Assembly: GCA_012274445.1 (NCBI GenBank)
Contig: JAAROD010000087.1
Location: forward strand, 744,001-808,000
From: Sclerotiophoma versabilis
Lineage: Eukaryota > Ascomycota > Dothideomycetes > Pleosporales > Didymellaceae
Length of the DNA stretch: 64,000 bases
Direction: 5' to 3'
Each line of letters begins with the position of its first letter. Positions within the stretch are counted from its first letter, which is position 1. The notes under the pieces are model-generated. The model made no database searches. It worked only from the letters and a program-made list of their open reading frames with translations, and was not told the DNA's origin. This document shows positions 48,379-60,136 of this stretch, one piece after another. Both the position numbers and the translations under genes were made by a program.

Positions 48379-50435
48379 AAAAAAGTCTCCTCATCACCGA
48401 ATCCATGGATGATCTTGCTGCCTTCGTGCAGCTTGCAGTTCGGGTTGAGGCAACGCTGCCAATGTAGATTGTAGCAGGAGCCGTTGATAACCAATTGCAT
48501 GCATACGATTTCCTGATGGTCGTCTGTGCCTGGGAAGTGCAGCTCGGAACGCTTGTCCCAGAGGTGCATTTCGCACATGTCGTTCTTGCAATCGTACCAT
48601 TGTTTCCTGCATGTGGTACTGGGAGTCGGGAACCATCCCTTTCCTAGTTTTTCTGATTCGTGTATGCGACAGGCGTTGTGTACGCATGCTGTCCATGATA
48701 GCTTTCCATGATTTGGATTCCGGTGGTCCAAGGCGTACTCTGGTCGTGGGTTTAGAAGCAACGCTGGCTTCCTGTCGAAGTCAGGCTCGTTCCTGCTTCG
48801 GTCGTTTTTTACTTGTCGCTCGAGCTCCTGTCGTGTGGCGTAGTTGCCAGCACTGAGTTTATCGAAATCATGTTTCCACCAATCCTGTTGGGATTTACTT
48901 AGGTTGTTGACCTGTCGTTGTCCTGCGCGAGTTTGAAGTGCCATTTGCTGTAGTTTCTTGTCGATGCTCTTGGTAATCCGATCACAGTTTTCCTGAAAGG
49001 TAGCGTTGTTGTCTCGGATTTCTTGACGTGCTAGTTCTGCTTCTGTACGTTCGTTGAATTCACGCATGTCTGTGTCGTACCAACTTTCTTCAGTGTCGGA
49101 GGCGTAGATAGTGCCTCCATCCGCTTCTTGTCTGGCAGTGTCGCGTAGTCGCTGAGACATAGTGGGCTGCTTGTGCTTGCACACTTTCAGTCCTCGTTCG
49201 TATGCTTGTCCCATCTGTGTTGATGGTCGTCTCGCTAGGTCCTGCAGATGCTTCTGCTGTTCGTCCAACTCTTGGTATGGTGTAGGTGCTCGGCTTCGGG
49301 CATTCCGTATGTCCTCATCGGATGGTTCGATGTAATCGTCATCGGATCCGGGTTCGGGGTCCTCCATAAGACGTCCCATGTCATCGGTGAGAACTTCCCA
49401 TTCATCACCGGCATCCGCATCCTCGCGGGTGAGTACGTTGAGTTGTCGAACCACCTTGTTCTTGGATCGACAGTCCTTGGCATAGTGGCCTTGCTTGCCA
49501 CATCCATAACAAGTCACTCCTGACTTGTCCTTCCTGTCACTACCCTTGCTTTTCTGGTTCCATCGGGGTTCTGGTCCTTTGTTGATGTTGGACAGGTCCA
49601 TGGCCTCTGGTCCGTAGTAACCGCTGCTGGTGCTATTGTGTACACGGCGTCCAGTGTTTGGCTGGTAGCGGTTGCTTCCTCGGTTTCCTCGGTTGAGGTT
49701 GTTTCGCCATGGGTTGCGTGGAGGCGGGCGAGTAGTATGAGCTGCTGCTCGTGTACGTGGGTCCTCTCGCAATTCCTGTTGTAGTTCGTACAGCTTGACA
49801 TCGATATCAATTGCCGTATTGACCAGGGAGTCGAAGTCATCGGTAGACGCAGCGGTCCGCATCAATTCCTCTTTGACTCGTGGTTTCAATCCTTGTCGGA
49901 ACATCGTTGTCAACGCGGTGTCGTCCCAGCCGGTGTACGTTGCTAGCTGCTGAAATTTGGCAGCATAGTCGGCGGCTGACGTGGTTTGCTTAATGCGTTG
50001 GATGTCGCGACGTGCGATGGTTGGTTCGTTGTGTACTCCAAATACTCGGCGTATCTGTTCCTTGAACAGGTCGAAGTCTTCGATCCATGCGTCGATGTCG
50101 GTGGACGTTCCTTCTCCATGGTAACGCTGGATAAAGGGTTTGATCCACGTGAACGCGCGGTCCTTCATGAACGTGGAGACAAGCGTCACACGTTTCTCCT
50201 CAGGGATGCGTTCTCCCTGAAACATGAAGAAGAGGTCGAACTTGATAAGCCAGTCTTCCAGTTTCTCACGAGTACCATCGAAGGTCTCGGGCTTAGCTAC
50301 TGGGTATACACTCGTGGACGTAGAGGTCGTCGTGCCCTCGTTCGATCCTTCGTCCATATCGAGGTCGTCGTCGACGCGGTTGCGTGACGCGTTGGAGTTG
50401 CTATGGGTAGCACGGGATCCTGAAGTAGTACTCAT
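48294..50435 (-). CDS. gag: Gag with CCHC knuckle and three C-x4-C-x2-H motifs
   Basis: It starts at ATG 50435 (MSTTSGSRATHSN), only 18 nt inside the 5' LTR, and runs 713 residues. The capsid part (about 45-230) has the retrotransposon Gag fold signature: FDGTREKLEDWLIKFDLFF, FTWIKPFI and TTSAADYAAKFQQLA. A zinc knuckle CYGCGKQGHYAKDC lies at 309-322. A long charged region follows. Residues about 580-672 hold three motifs of identical spacing: CVHNACRIH, CKNDMCEMH and CLNPNCKLH, each preceded by an aromatic residue. These are unusual for Gag and may bind zinc or RNA. The stop at 48,294 lies 84 bp past the frameshift heptamer. Gag forms the particle that packages the RNA. Confidence 0.93.
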   Translation of the reverse strand: MSTTSGSRATHSNSNASRNRVDDDLDMDEGSNEGTTTSTSTSVYPVAKPETFDGTREKLEDWLIKFDLFFMFQGERIPEEKRVTLVSTFMKDRAFTWIKPFIQRYHGEGTSTDIDAWIEDFDLFKEQIRRVFGVHNEPTIARRDIQRIKQTTSAADYAAKFQQLATYTGWDDTALTTMFRQGLKPRVKEELMRTAASTDDFDSLVNTAIDIDVKLYELQQELREDPRTRAAAHTTRPPPRNPWRNNLNRGNRGSNRYQPNTGRRVHNSTSSGYYGPEAMDLSNINKGPEPRWNQKSKGSDRKDKSGVTCYGCGKQGHYAKDCRSKNKVVRQLNVLTREDADAGDEWEVLTDDMGRLMEDPEPGSDDDYIEPSDEDIRNARSRAPTPYQELDEQQKHLQDLARRPSTQMGQAYERGLKVCKHKQPTMSQRLRDTARQEADGGTIYASDTEESWYDTDMREFNERTEAELARQEIRDNNATFQENCDRITKSIDKKLQQMALQTRAGQRQVNNLSKSQQDWWKHDFDKLSAGNYATRQELERQVKNDRSRNEPDFDRKPALLLNPRPEYALDHRNPNHGKLSWTACVHNACRIHESEKLGKGWFPTPSTTCRKQWYDCKNDMCEMHLWDKRSELHFPGTDDHQEIVCMQLVINGSCYNLHWQRCLNPNCKLHEGSKIIHGFGDEETFLGKRQKSAPSSDPLTLLGTAHSSDYPSS
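48378..48384 (-). promoter_or_regulatory. -1 programmed frameshift heptamer T TTT TTA
   Basis: In gag frame the codons are TTT TTA, preceded by T, a consensus X-XXY-YYZ slippery site. A pol-frame TGA lies two codons upstream, so slippage can only work in this window. After a -1 step the pol frame is open to the protease. A downstream pseudoknot was not tested. Confidence 0.75.
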
Positions 50436-50442
50436 CTTTGGG

Positions 50443-50450
50443 GTGTTCAA
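50443..50450 (-). promoter_or_regulatory. Probable primer-binding site for self-priming
   Basis: Just inside the 5' LTR the sense sequence reads TTGAACAC. It is complementary to GTGTTCAA in the LTR (50,669-50,662), which lies about 34 nt after a TATATA box and so may be the 5' end of the RNA. This is the Tf1-type arrangement. No match to a tRNA 3' end (TGG start) is present. Confidence 0.5.
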
Positions 50451-50452
50451 AG

Positions 50453-50953
50453 TGTTGAAGTTGTACTTTCAAGCAAAGCTCGTAAGCACTATTCGTATTG
50501 GTTCTCAGGGATGAGCGCTGGTACAGGATGATCCGTAAGGGTTGGGGTTATTGTCTAGTGAGACACCGTGACAATGGAGGGTAACAATGAGTAGTATAGA
50601 GTAGACTATCTAGCTCGAGAGTTGGGGGTTGAGATTCCAAAGACAAACTTGATTGACTAAGTTGAACACGAACCATAAGGGTTGTGTTCCTACTGACTAT
50701 ATACTTAAGATGTCCCATAGTGTAGCATGGTCTTCCACCAAGTCCCATAGGGGGCCTTGTGGTATTCATGGAACAATGTGGGATTCGTGGGACATCACGT
50801 GACGTTGTGTTGTCGTGTCTCACACTCCTGACTCCAGGTTCTGTGTGGAGTTCGTGAGACATCACGTGACCTGGGGCCTGGCGCCCGCCGATCCAGGGCC
50901 CGCCATTGGTAATAAGTCACCATCCCCGCGTGCCATCCTCCGAGATCGTAACA
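50453..50953 (-). repeat. 5' LTR (501 bp) of intact gypsy chromovirus
   Basis: Same sequence as 43,968-44,468 by eye, including the TATA box at 50,698-50,703 and the putative RNA start region near 50,669. In the sense direction U3 would be about 284 nt. Confidence 0.97.
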
Positions 50954-51104
50954 ATAGGCTGTGCTTTCTCTATAATATATTTATAAATAAATAAGCTTCT
51001 TATTCTATAATAAAGAATACCTAGGTACTTACCTCTACTATATTAGTAGAATTAGCTAAGTAAAAGAATCTAGGTATAAGCTAATCTATACTATTAACTA
51101 ATAT
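50954..51104 (-). mobile_element. Fragment of copia-like internal region
   Basis: It resembles 58,484-58,640 (shared AGGCTGYGCTTTCT, AATAAGCTTCTTA and TAGGTACYTACCT), which lies in the protease part of the copia relic. It directly abuts the intact gypsy element and the left LTR of the copia relic, so it comes from a second damaged copy. Confidence 0.6.
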
Positions 51105-51394
51105 TAATAAGCTTATAGTATAATACTTAGGTAATTAAATAATTAATTAGTGCCTATTTATCTAGATATAATAACTATTTATATATAAAGAAAATATTAT
51201 TAGTTATATAACTCTAGAATTAAGCTTATAGGTAGTAGTAGGTTTACTTAACTATAGTTAGCTTAACTACTAAGCTTCTTAAGAGTTTACTATAAGCTTA
51301 GGCATACAGGCTTATACTTTAGGTAATACCTAGCTCTAATATACTAATACCCTACTTAGTCTAGTAGTAAGCTAGCAGCTTACTTATATAATAT
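51105..51394 (-). repeat. Left (3') LTR of copia-like relic, 290 bp
   Basis: A near copy of 60,137-60,425: both run from TAATAAGCTTATAGTATAAT to CAGCTTACTTAT(A/G). The equal length and the copia coding between them identify LTRs; CA and TG ends are mutated to TA. Confidence 0.75.
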
Positions 51395-52095
51395 ACTCTC
51401 TAGATAGTCTTCTTTAAATAAAGTAGTATTTAATAAACTACTATATAGCTTATTACTTTATTTAGTAGTAATTATTATACTTTCTATATAAAGTACTGTT
51501 TTAAGCTTCTAATTATTATTAAAGAAGCTTATTTTACTAGTATAAACTTTTTATATTAGTTTATACTTCTACTTTAACCTTATAATATTAAGTAGCTCTA
51601 TATATTATAAGATACTTAACTAAAAATATATAGCTTAACTACGTACTATTTACTTAACTTTTAACTTTTCTATTACCTAGTTTTTTTATAGTTAGAGTTT
51701 TTATACAATATCTTATAGTAATAAGTAGTATAGGTATAGAGTAAGTAGCTTACTTTATCTTTACTTAAGCTAATTATTATATAATTAGCTCTCTCTACTA
51801 ATTTTAACTATCTTTAAGTCTATTACTATAGCTATAAGTACTTTCTTATTTTACTCTTAATTTAAGCTTCTTCTACTTATTTAGCTACTTACTATAAGCT
51901 TCTTAAGCTTTTTATACCTCTTAAGTTACTTATAACTTATTATTTAAGCTTAAGTTATAGCTAGAAGGTAGCTACTCTTTTCTTACTAGCTTAGATAGCT
52001 TCTAATTAAGCTTCTTATATAGCTTTTCTAGGCTCTTTTTAACTATTTAGCTAACTTTAGATAGAAAGAACCTAAGTCTAAGTACCTTACACGCA

Positions 52096-52430
52096 CTACT
52101 ACTACTACTACTACTACTAATACTAAGTACTACTATACTACTACTACTACTACTACTAACTATACTACTACTACCTGTGCTCTGCTCCTTACGCCTTATA
52201 TACCTACTACCTACTCTTACTACTTAGTTTTACCTTTAGGTATTAGTAGTTTAGCTTTAGCTAATTAAGCTTCTTTTACTAGGCCTCTAGGCTCTATTAG
52301 AGACTCTAGCCTCTTTCTCTCTTACCTACTACTACTACCTCTTCTCTAGCTACCTTCTCTACTACTACTACTACTTCTATCTCTGCTTCTACTAGCTTCT
52401 ACTTCTACCACTACTACTACTACTACTATT
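52096..52430. repeat. (CTA)n microsatellite clusters
   Basis: Runs of CTACTACTA at about 52,096-52,175 and 52,320-52,430, with interruptions. They fit the strong TpA/CpT bias of the mutated block. Confidence 0.8.
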
Positions 52431-53197
52431 ATACCTATTATAGGTACTATATAGAGTAAGTATAGAACTATACTCTACTTAGGCTGTATATATACTCTAC
52501 TAGTTAATAGCTTAGCTATATAGTACTATAATATAGCTAATACTAGCCTCTATACTTACTACTACTTCTAGTACTCTTTAGAGTACTTCTATTACTTTAT
52601 ATAGGTTCTAGAGCTTCTTAAGCTTATAGTATATAAACTAATAGCTCTTATAGCTCTAGCTCTCTTAAGGTAGTTAGTATTACTCTTACTAATAAGCTAT
52701 AGGTATTTAGAAGTATAACTACTTCTATAGATTACTATTCTTTTCTTATAATATAGTTTAGTACTAATAAGCTTATAGAGGTTTATAGACCTATATATTA
52801 CTTAGTATATAATAAAGAAGCTTCTAGTAGAAGGTTATAGTTTTAATAATAACTAAGAAAAGAGCTTTAGATTTAGAAGTTAGTAGTAGGTACCTAAGAA
52901 AAGAGAGTTATTTTCTTTAGTAGTTAAATTAATTATTTACTCTTTCTTTTAACTACTCTTTTTATAACTCTATAACCTATTATACCTTTTTATTTATATT
53001 ATAAAGGTTTAAGTAGGTTAAAAAGTACTTATAAGCCTGCCTAAGAAGTACTTTCATTAACCTATTAGTAGGTATTATACTTATTTTTATATAGGTTACT
53101 ATAAAGGTACCTTTTATATACTCTTATTTAAGCTATATATTCTATATATCTATATAGTATAGCTAGGTAGTAAGCTACTTACTTTCTTCTACTACTA

Positions 53198-55061
53198 ACG
53201 TACTCTATAGGTAAGCTAATTAATAGGTAAGCTAATTACTTTTACTAAGCCTCTACTAAAGTAACCTCTATATACTAATACCTTAATAATAACCTAATAT
53301 TAACGCGTTAAGAGAAGCCTAAATATAGCTTATACTTTAAGCTCTTAAATAAGATATAAATCTTACCTAGTAATATACTATAGCTATCTATAAGGTACCT
53401 TAGAGTATACTAAGTATATAATATATAGAATAACCTTTATATACTAATTCTATAGCTATCTTATAAAAGCTAGATAATAATAAGAAGTAGGTAATTATTA
53501 AATATATTCTTAAGCTAAACGCGTAAGAATTTAGCCTCTAGCTAGTAGATATAGCTGCTATAGCTAATTCTCTGCGTGCTAAGCGCAATCTAGGCCCTAT
53601 TAGTATAAATTAGCCTAGTACGTTTATTAAGCGTTAACTAGAGCTTAAAGTATAGTTTAATTATAAGTATAACTATAAGTAAGCTTTCTATAAGGATTTT
53701 AGAGTTATATAGAGCTAGTTTAGCCTAGTAGCTAATATTAAAGCTAAGTATAGTATCTAGATTAAAGATATATATAACTTTAATAAGACAGGCTTTATAA
53801 TAGGCTAGATCTTTTTAGAAGTAGTTATTATAGCTTTAGAAAGATAAGAAAAGCTAAAAATAGTTTAGTAAGGTAACTAGAAGTAGATAATAGTTATATA
53901 GAGTATTAATATAAAAAAATAGGCTATTCTACTGTTTATTATCTTTAAGGTATACTACTACCTCTCTAGCTAGTATAAGAAGGAAGACCTGCTCTAGAAT
54001 TAGGTTATTAAAGTCTCTAGTAATAGCTAGACTACTAATAAGCTTAGTCTTAAGTAGTTAAAGCACTTTAATATATATATAAAAGAGTATACTATTAGTA
54101 CCTACTAACTACTAGTTATTAATAGCTATAAGAGCTATAACTTACTTAAATTCTAGTAATACTATAAGAATAACAAGATTATTACTATATATATACCTTC
54201 TTACTTATTATACCTTCTATAGCTACTTAATATAGGTTATTTTATTCTTTTAAAGAAGGTATATAAGCGCTAAGCTAAAATACTTATATATAACTAGATT
54301 ACCTACCTTATAAAGACTAAGTTTCTTCTATACTTTAAAGCAGCCTATAATATAGTCTTTACTTCTAGTAATATCTAAAGAAAGTTCTAAGGCGCTAGAT
54401 TAGTCCTCTTTAACCTAGAATAGGTTATTTTAACCCTTAATATAAAGCTGCAGACTCTATTACTACTACTCTCTACTAATAGTAAGCCCTAGTAGTTATA
54501 AACCCCTAGTAATACTCTAGAATTTAGGTTTAAATTAACTCTAATTTAAGAGAAGTATAAGAAGTAGCAGAGTAGCTTACCTAATTCTATTCTAAGCGCG
54601 CTTAAGCACTACGTAAAGAGGGGAGCAATTTTATCCTACAGGCTAGTTTTAGCCTAACAGGAAATTAGTAAGCTTTAGGTAGTAAATAAGGCTACTATAT
54701 AATAAAAATTATATAAAAGAAAGCAGGTTTAGAAGAAGAGAACTCTAATAGTTAGAGATAGGTAGTAACTAGCAGCTTTAAAGAAGTTTAGAGCACGTAG
54801 TAATAGGAAGAAGCTAAAGAAGTAAGTGCGCGCTAAAAAGAGTAAACTATCCTAATAATACTATAGACAGTATAACTAGATAGAATATAATATATAAATG
54901 TGTAAGAATAAAGTAGAAGAAGTATCTAAGTAATATTATAGCTTATGTTACCTTATATAGTACTAATTTATAGTATTTTAGGCTATAATAGAGGGGAGTT
55001 TAGTAGGGGCTTAGTAAAAGTAATTAGCTTACTTATTAATTAGCTTACCTATAGAGTATAT
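53198..55061 (+). mobile_element. Fot1/pogo-type DNA transposon relic (1,864 bp) inserted in copia RNase H
   Basis: Terminal inverted repeats of about 55 bp (left ACGTACTCTATAGGTAAGC; right end the mutated complement) are flanked by TA on both sides, the pogo target duplication. The plus strand, stops ignored, reads as a DDE transposase: FNYKYNYK, AKYSIxIKDIYNFNKTGF (NFDETGF with D to N and E to K), LLINSYKSYN (the second Asp box), YIPSYLLYLLQLLNIGYF and LKKVYKRxAK. Both the catalytic changes and the stops are G-to-A or C-to-T. Confidence 0.85.
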
Positions 55062-58000
55062 TAACTATATAGTTTACTAACTATTATAGAATATCTTCTA
55101 AGTAACCTTTAGGTTAAGGCAGAGCTTATAGAGAAATTACTTTAAAGTAGTACTCTTCTTAGCTATATACTTAAGAGCTAGTAGTTTAGCTTTAGTTATT
55201 AAGATAGTTACTATAGACTACCTAGCTACCTTCTATATAATTAGGCTACTAAAGAGCTATATAATATACCTCTAAGATAATTAATATAATTTACTGTTAT
55301 TAGTAAATAAAGTGTCTCTATATATAAGAAGCTAGCTACCTAAATAAGCTTTATACTATATACCTAAGTACTTAGTTCTATATAGGTAGCTAATAACTTA
55401 AGTAGCTACTTAGAAGTAAGTAGCTCTAGAATTTATAAGATAGTAAGACAGCTAAGAAGCTATATACGCAACGTCTAGCTGTATTATAATTATAGTATAT
55501 AATATTAACCTTACCTACTCTTAATAAGCCTTAATTTCTTACTTTAATACTTCTTCTATATACTTCTAAAGCTTAATTATAGAGAAGAGGATGTTTAGAA
55601 GTAACCTCTTTTCTAAAATCTTAAACTTAGTAGTAAGCTTCTTAATATAGAAGTTATAAGTAAGTGTTATTACTTAGGCTACTTAATCTTATATAATATA
55701 AACTTCTAAGAACTATTTAGCAGCTCTATAATCTATAATCTAATATTTAGCTATTAATAATCTTATTAATTACTCTGTAGCTGCTTAATTATTCTTATAA
55801 TAAGTAAGAAGAATATAATTAATATAAAAAAGTAAGATAATTTTTTACTTATTATTAAAGAATAAGTATAGCTCTTCTTTTAATACTATAAAACTTAGCT
55901 TTTAGAGAGTACTAAACAGCTTCTTATACTATAGAATAGAAGAGTTCTAGAGACTATATAGAGCCTATAGTAGTAGTACTACCTACTTAGGCTTTTTAAA
56001 TCTATTAAGTAGCTTATATAGTACTAGCAGCTAGTTTTAGTAGCTTATATTAAGAAACACGCTGCTTATATTATACTATAGCAGCTCTAAATTAAACTAA
56101 GCTACTATAGTAACTATTATATAGAAGAACCTTATAGTAAGTATTATAGTATAGGTTAACTTAATTAAATTCTTTACCTAGAGGTCTCTATATATATATA
56201 TTATAGCTTTATATTTTATAAAGTAGCTGTCTTAATTAAGCTTATAAGTAAATACCTATTTAAGTAGTAGGGCTCTAGCCTAGAAGCTTATTTTGTCTAT
56301 TTCTTTCTAGGTATTTTTCTTAGTTAGTGTTATAATCTCTTTTATATAGGCCTAGTAGAATAGAGCACCTAGAGAGTAATTAGTAAGCTCTTTCTATATA
56401 TTAAAAACTAGAAGAAGCTAGTTATAGTGTACCTACTGCTTATTTTTAGCTAATAGTCTCTCTAACCTTATTACTAAGGCTATAATAACTATATAGATTA
56501 TAATAAAGTCTCTTTTCTAGTTTCTATACTTATTTATATAATTAAATAAGCTTTTAAGTAGCTAAAAGTAACTATCTTACTCTATTAAGCTTATTATAGT
56601 ATATATACCTACTCTATTATCTTTTCTAAGCTTATTACACTCTTAGTTATATAGCCTATAGCTTAATTATATTAGTAGGCTAATAGCTCTATACTAATTA
56701 GTATAGCTTATAGTTAGTTTACCTATGTTTATTAATCTCTAAGAAGGTATAAGAATAATTAGAGAGTAAGGTCTTCTTATTAGTAGATTATTATAATCCT
56801 TATTACCTACTAGAAAGCTCTCTTCTTTAATAGTAGAGTATACTTCTTATAAGCTTCTAGACAGGTGCTCCTCTATAAGAGCTTCTCTGCCTACTACTAG
56901 CTGCTTAGGTTCTAGTATTAGGTTAGAGAAGAGAAGGCCTAGTTCTTAGCGCTCTACGCAGATCTCTATTAGTTTACTAGCTAAGCTAACTAATTATATA
57001 GTCTCTACCTTAGAAGCTTACTTATTACTAAACTAGCCTTCTACTAATTAAGCTTCTTCTAAAGGCTTACCCCTAAGCTATTATATAGAGGGTAATTTAA
57101 GTAATAGATCTTCTCTCTTAGTAATAAAGAGCTTAATTACTTTTCTTATATCTACTATCTTACTAGGCTTATAGAGGACTTCTATAACCTCTACTACTTC
57201 TATAACTAGAAGTATAGTTAATTTATTAACCTAGTAATAAAAGAGCTTCTTATTAAAGGTTATATTATATATTATAATTATCTAGTTAAGTTAGAGTACC
57301 TATATATAGTATATATTAGAAGCTTAATAACTAATAAGATAACTAATATAACCTCTTAAAGTAACTTTAAAGCTCTTTCTATTATAGCTAGCTGCTTATT
57401 CTCTATTTAAGAGATATACTTAGTAGCTATATATATATATTCTACTCTAATTAGGTCTTAGATTAGCTATAAGTGCTCTTACCTACTTAGGTTAGTACTA
57501 TTAAAAGTACTATATAAACTACTAATTAAGCTTCTTATTTAGGCTATACAGCTTATTTAAGTATATAGAACTTATATTATAGAGCTATATAGTAGCTATA
57601 ATAACCTCTAGCTAGAGCTTCTTAGGTAGGTTTATACTGCTTTTTATTTTTATTAACTTAGTAATTATCTTCTATCTACTTCTCTCTACTATACTATTTA
57701 GCTTATATATTAAAAAAGTATATACTTAATATTAATCTCTATATTAAGTGCCTAGCGCTTATATATAGAGCTTTCTTACTATAGTAGTATAGCTATATTA
57801 TTATCTTAGCTAATTTTATAGATTTTAAGCTTATACTAAGTAGCTACCTAGCTTAAAAAATTAGTAAGAATTTAGAGAATTTTAATTTAAGTTTCTTTCT
57901 ACAGCAGGTATATAAAGAGCTTTCTACTATAGTACTTCTTAATTAAAAGTATCTATAACTTACCTTTATAGCCTGGAGGTATATTAAATAGGTTCTAGCT

Positions 58001-60136
58001 AATTTACTAGAAGAGGTAAGCTAGTTTCTAATACTTTCTTTATAATACTACCTACTTAGTATAGGTTATTATATATATTTTATAATTCTTCTAGAGTACT
58101 CTAGCTATATATATACTATATATATACTTTATAAGTGCTTATAGAGCTTCTAAGCTAAGGTAGCTAGCTCTAGTATACTACAGGCACTAACTTAAGCTAT
58201 AAAGATAGAAGTTATATAATTATTTTATTATTACTATATTTAGAAAGCTTATAGAATAGTAAGAAAGAGGCTTATATTTAAGAAAAAAAAGTTATAAGTA
58301 TACTATAGAGTAGTATATATAATACTTATATTAAGGTCTTTAATATATTCTACCTATAAGGTACTATTAAGCTCTAGGTACTATACTCTCTTTTCTTATA
58401 ATTAAGCTTCTAAGATAATATTAATATAGAAACCTTTAACTTTAATAATATTCTAAAGAAGTAGGTTCTTAGTATATAGGCTGCGCTTTCTATAAAGAGT
58501 ATTCTTTAGTAAATAAGCTTCTTAGCCTGCTATAAAAAATACTTAGGTACCTACCTTTATAGTATTACTAGAATTAGATAGGTAGAAAGACCTAAGTATA
58601 AGGTGCTTAGTACTATTAACTAGGTATATAGCAGCTTTATTATCTAGAATTATACTTTTAGAAAGTAGATAAGTATTAAAATCTATAAGGTTATATACCT
58701 CTAGAGTCTCTCTTATTAGCTAGGTATTACTTAGAGTACTTATTATTCTTAGGTTAATTAGAGCTGCTTATACATTACCTAGAAACTTAACTTATAGTAT
58801 TCTATCTACTAGTTAGAGACCTTCTAAGGCCTAGATTAAGTAGTAAGTTTTTAAGTACTAGCTAAGTTGCTTAATTTTCTTCTTAAGGTCTTTAAACTCT
58901 CTATAATTAAGCTTCTAGAGTATATACTAATAAGCTTAGTCTTCTAGTCTATATAAAGGTAAAGATAAGCCTATTACTATAGTCTTAAGTACTTAGTACT
59001 ATATTAGTTTCTATAGGTAGGTATAACTCTTAGTCTTATAGAAGTAACTATAGCCTATTTATTTTAAACTTAAGCTATTAGGCTTTTCTATAGAAGCTTC
59101 TTAGGTATCTAATTAATTACTAAAGGTTATAAATACTTCTAGGTTATCTTTACCTAACCTAATTATATATTTATATATTAAGCTACTAAAAACTCTACTT
59201 ACTTAGTCTAAATTAAGCGTTTTAAGCTCTAGGATAGTATTCTAGATAATTCTTTAGTGCATAGTATAAGCCTATTCTAGAGTAATTCTATACTCTAATA
59301 TATTAAGAAAATCTTAAATAGTAAGCTCTCTATTAACTTCTATAAGCTTATAAGACTTAGCTCTTATATATAGGTATAACTACTTCTAGTACTAGTCTTA
59401 TAGAGTAGCTTATTCTTACCTAGCTACTTTAAGATAGGCTTTATACTCTGCCCTAACTTAGTTCTTAGTACTTAGTATAGTAGAAGTAAGCTTCTAGTAT
59501 AGTGCTTATATAAGTAATTATAGTATAGTCTTATTATTAGTAATAAGCTGCACTATTACTAGTAAGATAATTAATAGAGCTACTATAGTATTAACCTAGT
59601 TCTATAGTTTCTGAAGATGCTCTACCTTAGCAGCCTACTTACTTATTTATATTTTATATTTTATAAGCTTATAGTTATATACCTTAGAGCTTAATTACGC
59701 TTAAGTAGGTTAAGTAGACTAGCTATAGATAGCTTATATATATAGATAGTTATTATAGGTTAAGCTAGTTAATAAATGCCTAGTAGCTTCTAGCTCTATA
59801 ATTAAGCTAATAGTAGGCAGCTTAGAGGCTTCTTTATGCATACCTAGCGTATTGGGGGTATCTAGGTTAACAAGATTCTGTACATTACGTAGCTTAGTGT
59901 GCTAGGTAAGCTAAATATACTAATTAGGCTAGTTATTTCTAGAGTATAGCTAGTAGGCACTAGCTAGTATAGCTAATAAAGCTTATAAGTTATAGTTAAC
60001 TAGCTTATTTATTATTTAGTTTAGTAGTAGAGTAAAAGAGAGTTTTAATTAGAGTAGTTAAGTAGTATTTAAAAGGCTTAATTAGCTAACTACGCAGGAA
60101 GATCTACTACTCTTTAGAAGCTAGGCTTATTACTAT

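Larger units (their letters stand above)
43968..50953 (-). mobile_element. Intact Ty3/gypsy chromovirus LTR retrotransposon (6,986 bp)
   Basis: Two apparently identical 501-bp LTRs flank gag, then pol in the -1 frame with protease, RT, RNase H, integrase and chromodomain. The order RT-RH-IN and the C-terminal chromodomain place it in the chromovirus (Tf1/MAGGY-like) lineage. All ORFs are open and the sequence has normal CpA/TpG content, unlike both flanks, so it arrived after the neighbours were mutated. An extra ORF lies antisense near the 3' LTR. No perfect 5-bp target duplication is seen: left flank TAGTT, right flank ATAGG. Confidence 0.96.

Noticed and set aside
52096..52430. Regular short repeats that could suggest a CRISPR-like array
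   Set aside because: They are trinucleotide CTA microsatellites without spacers, in a eukaryotic genome.
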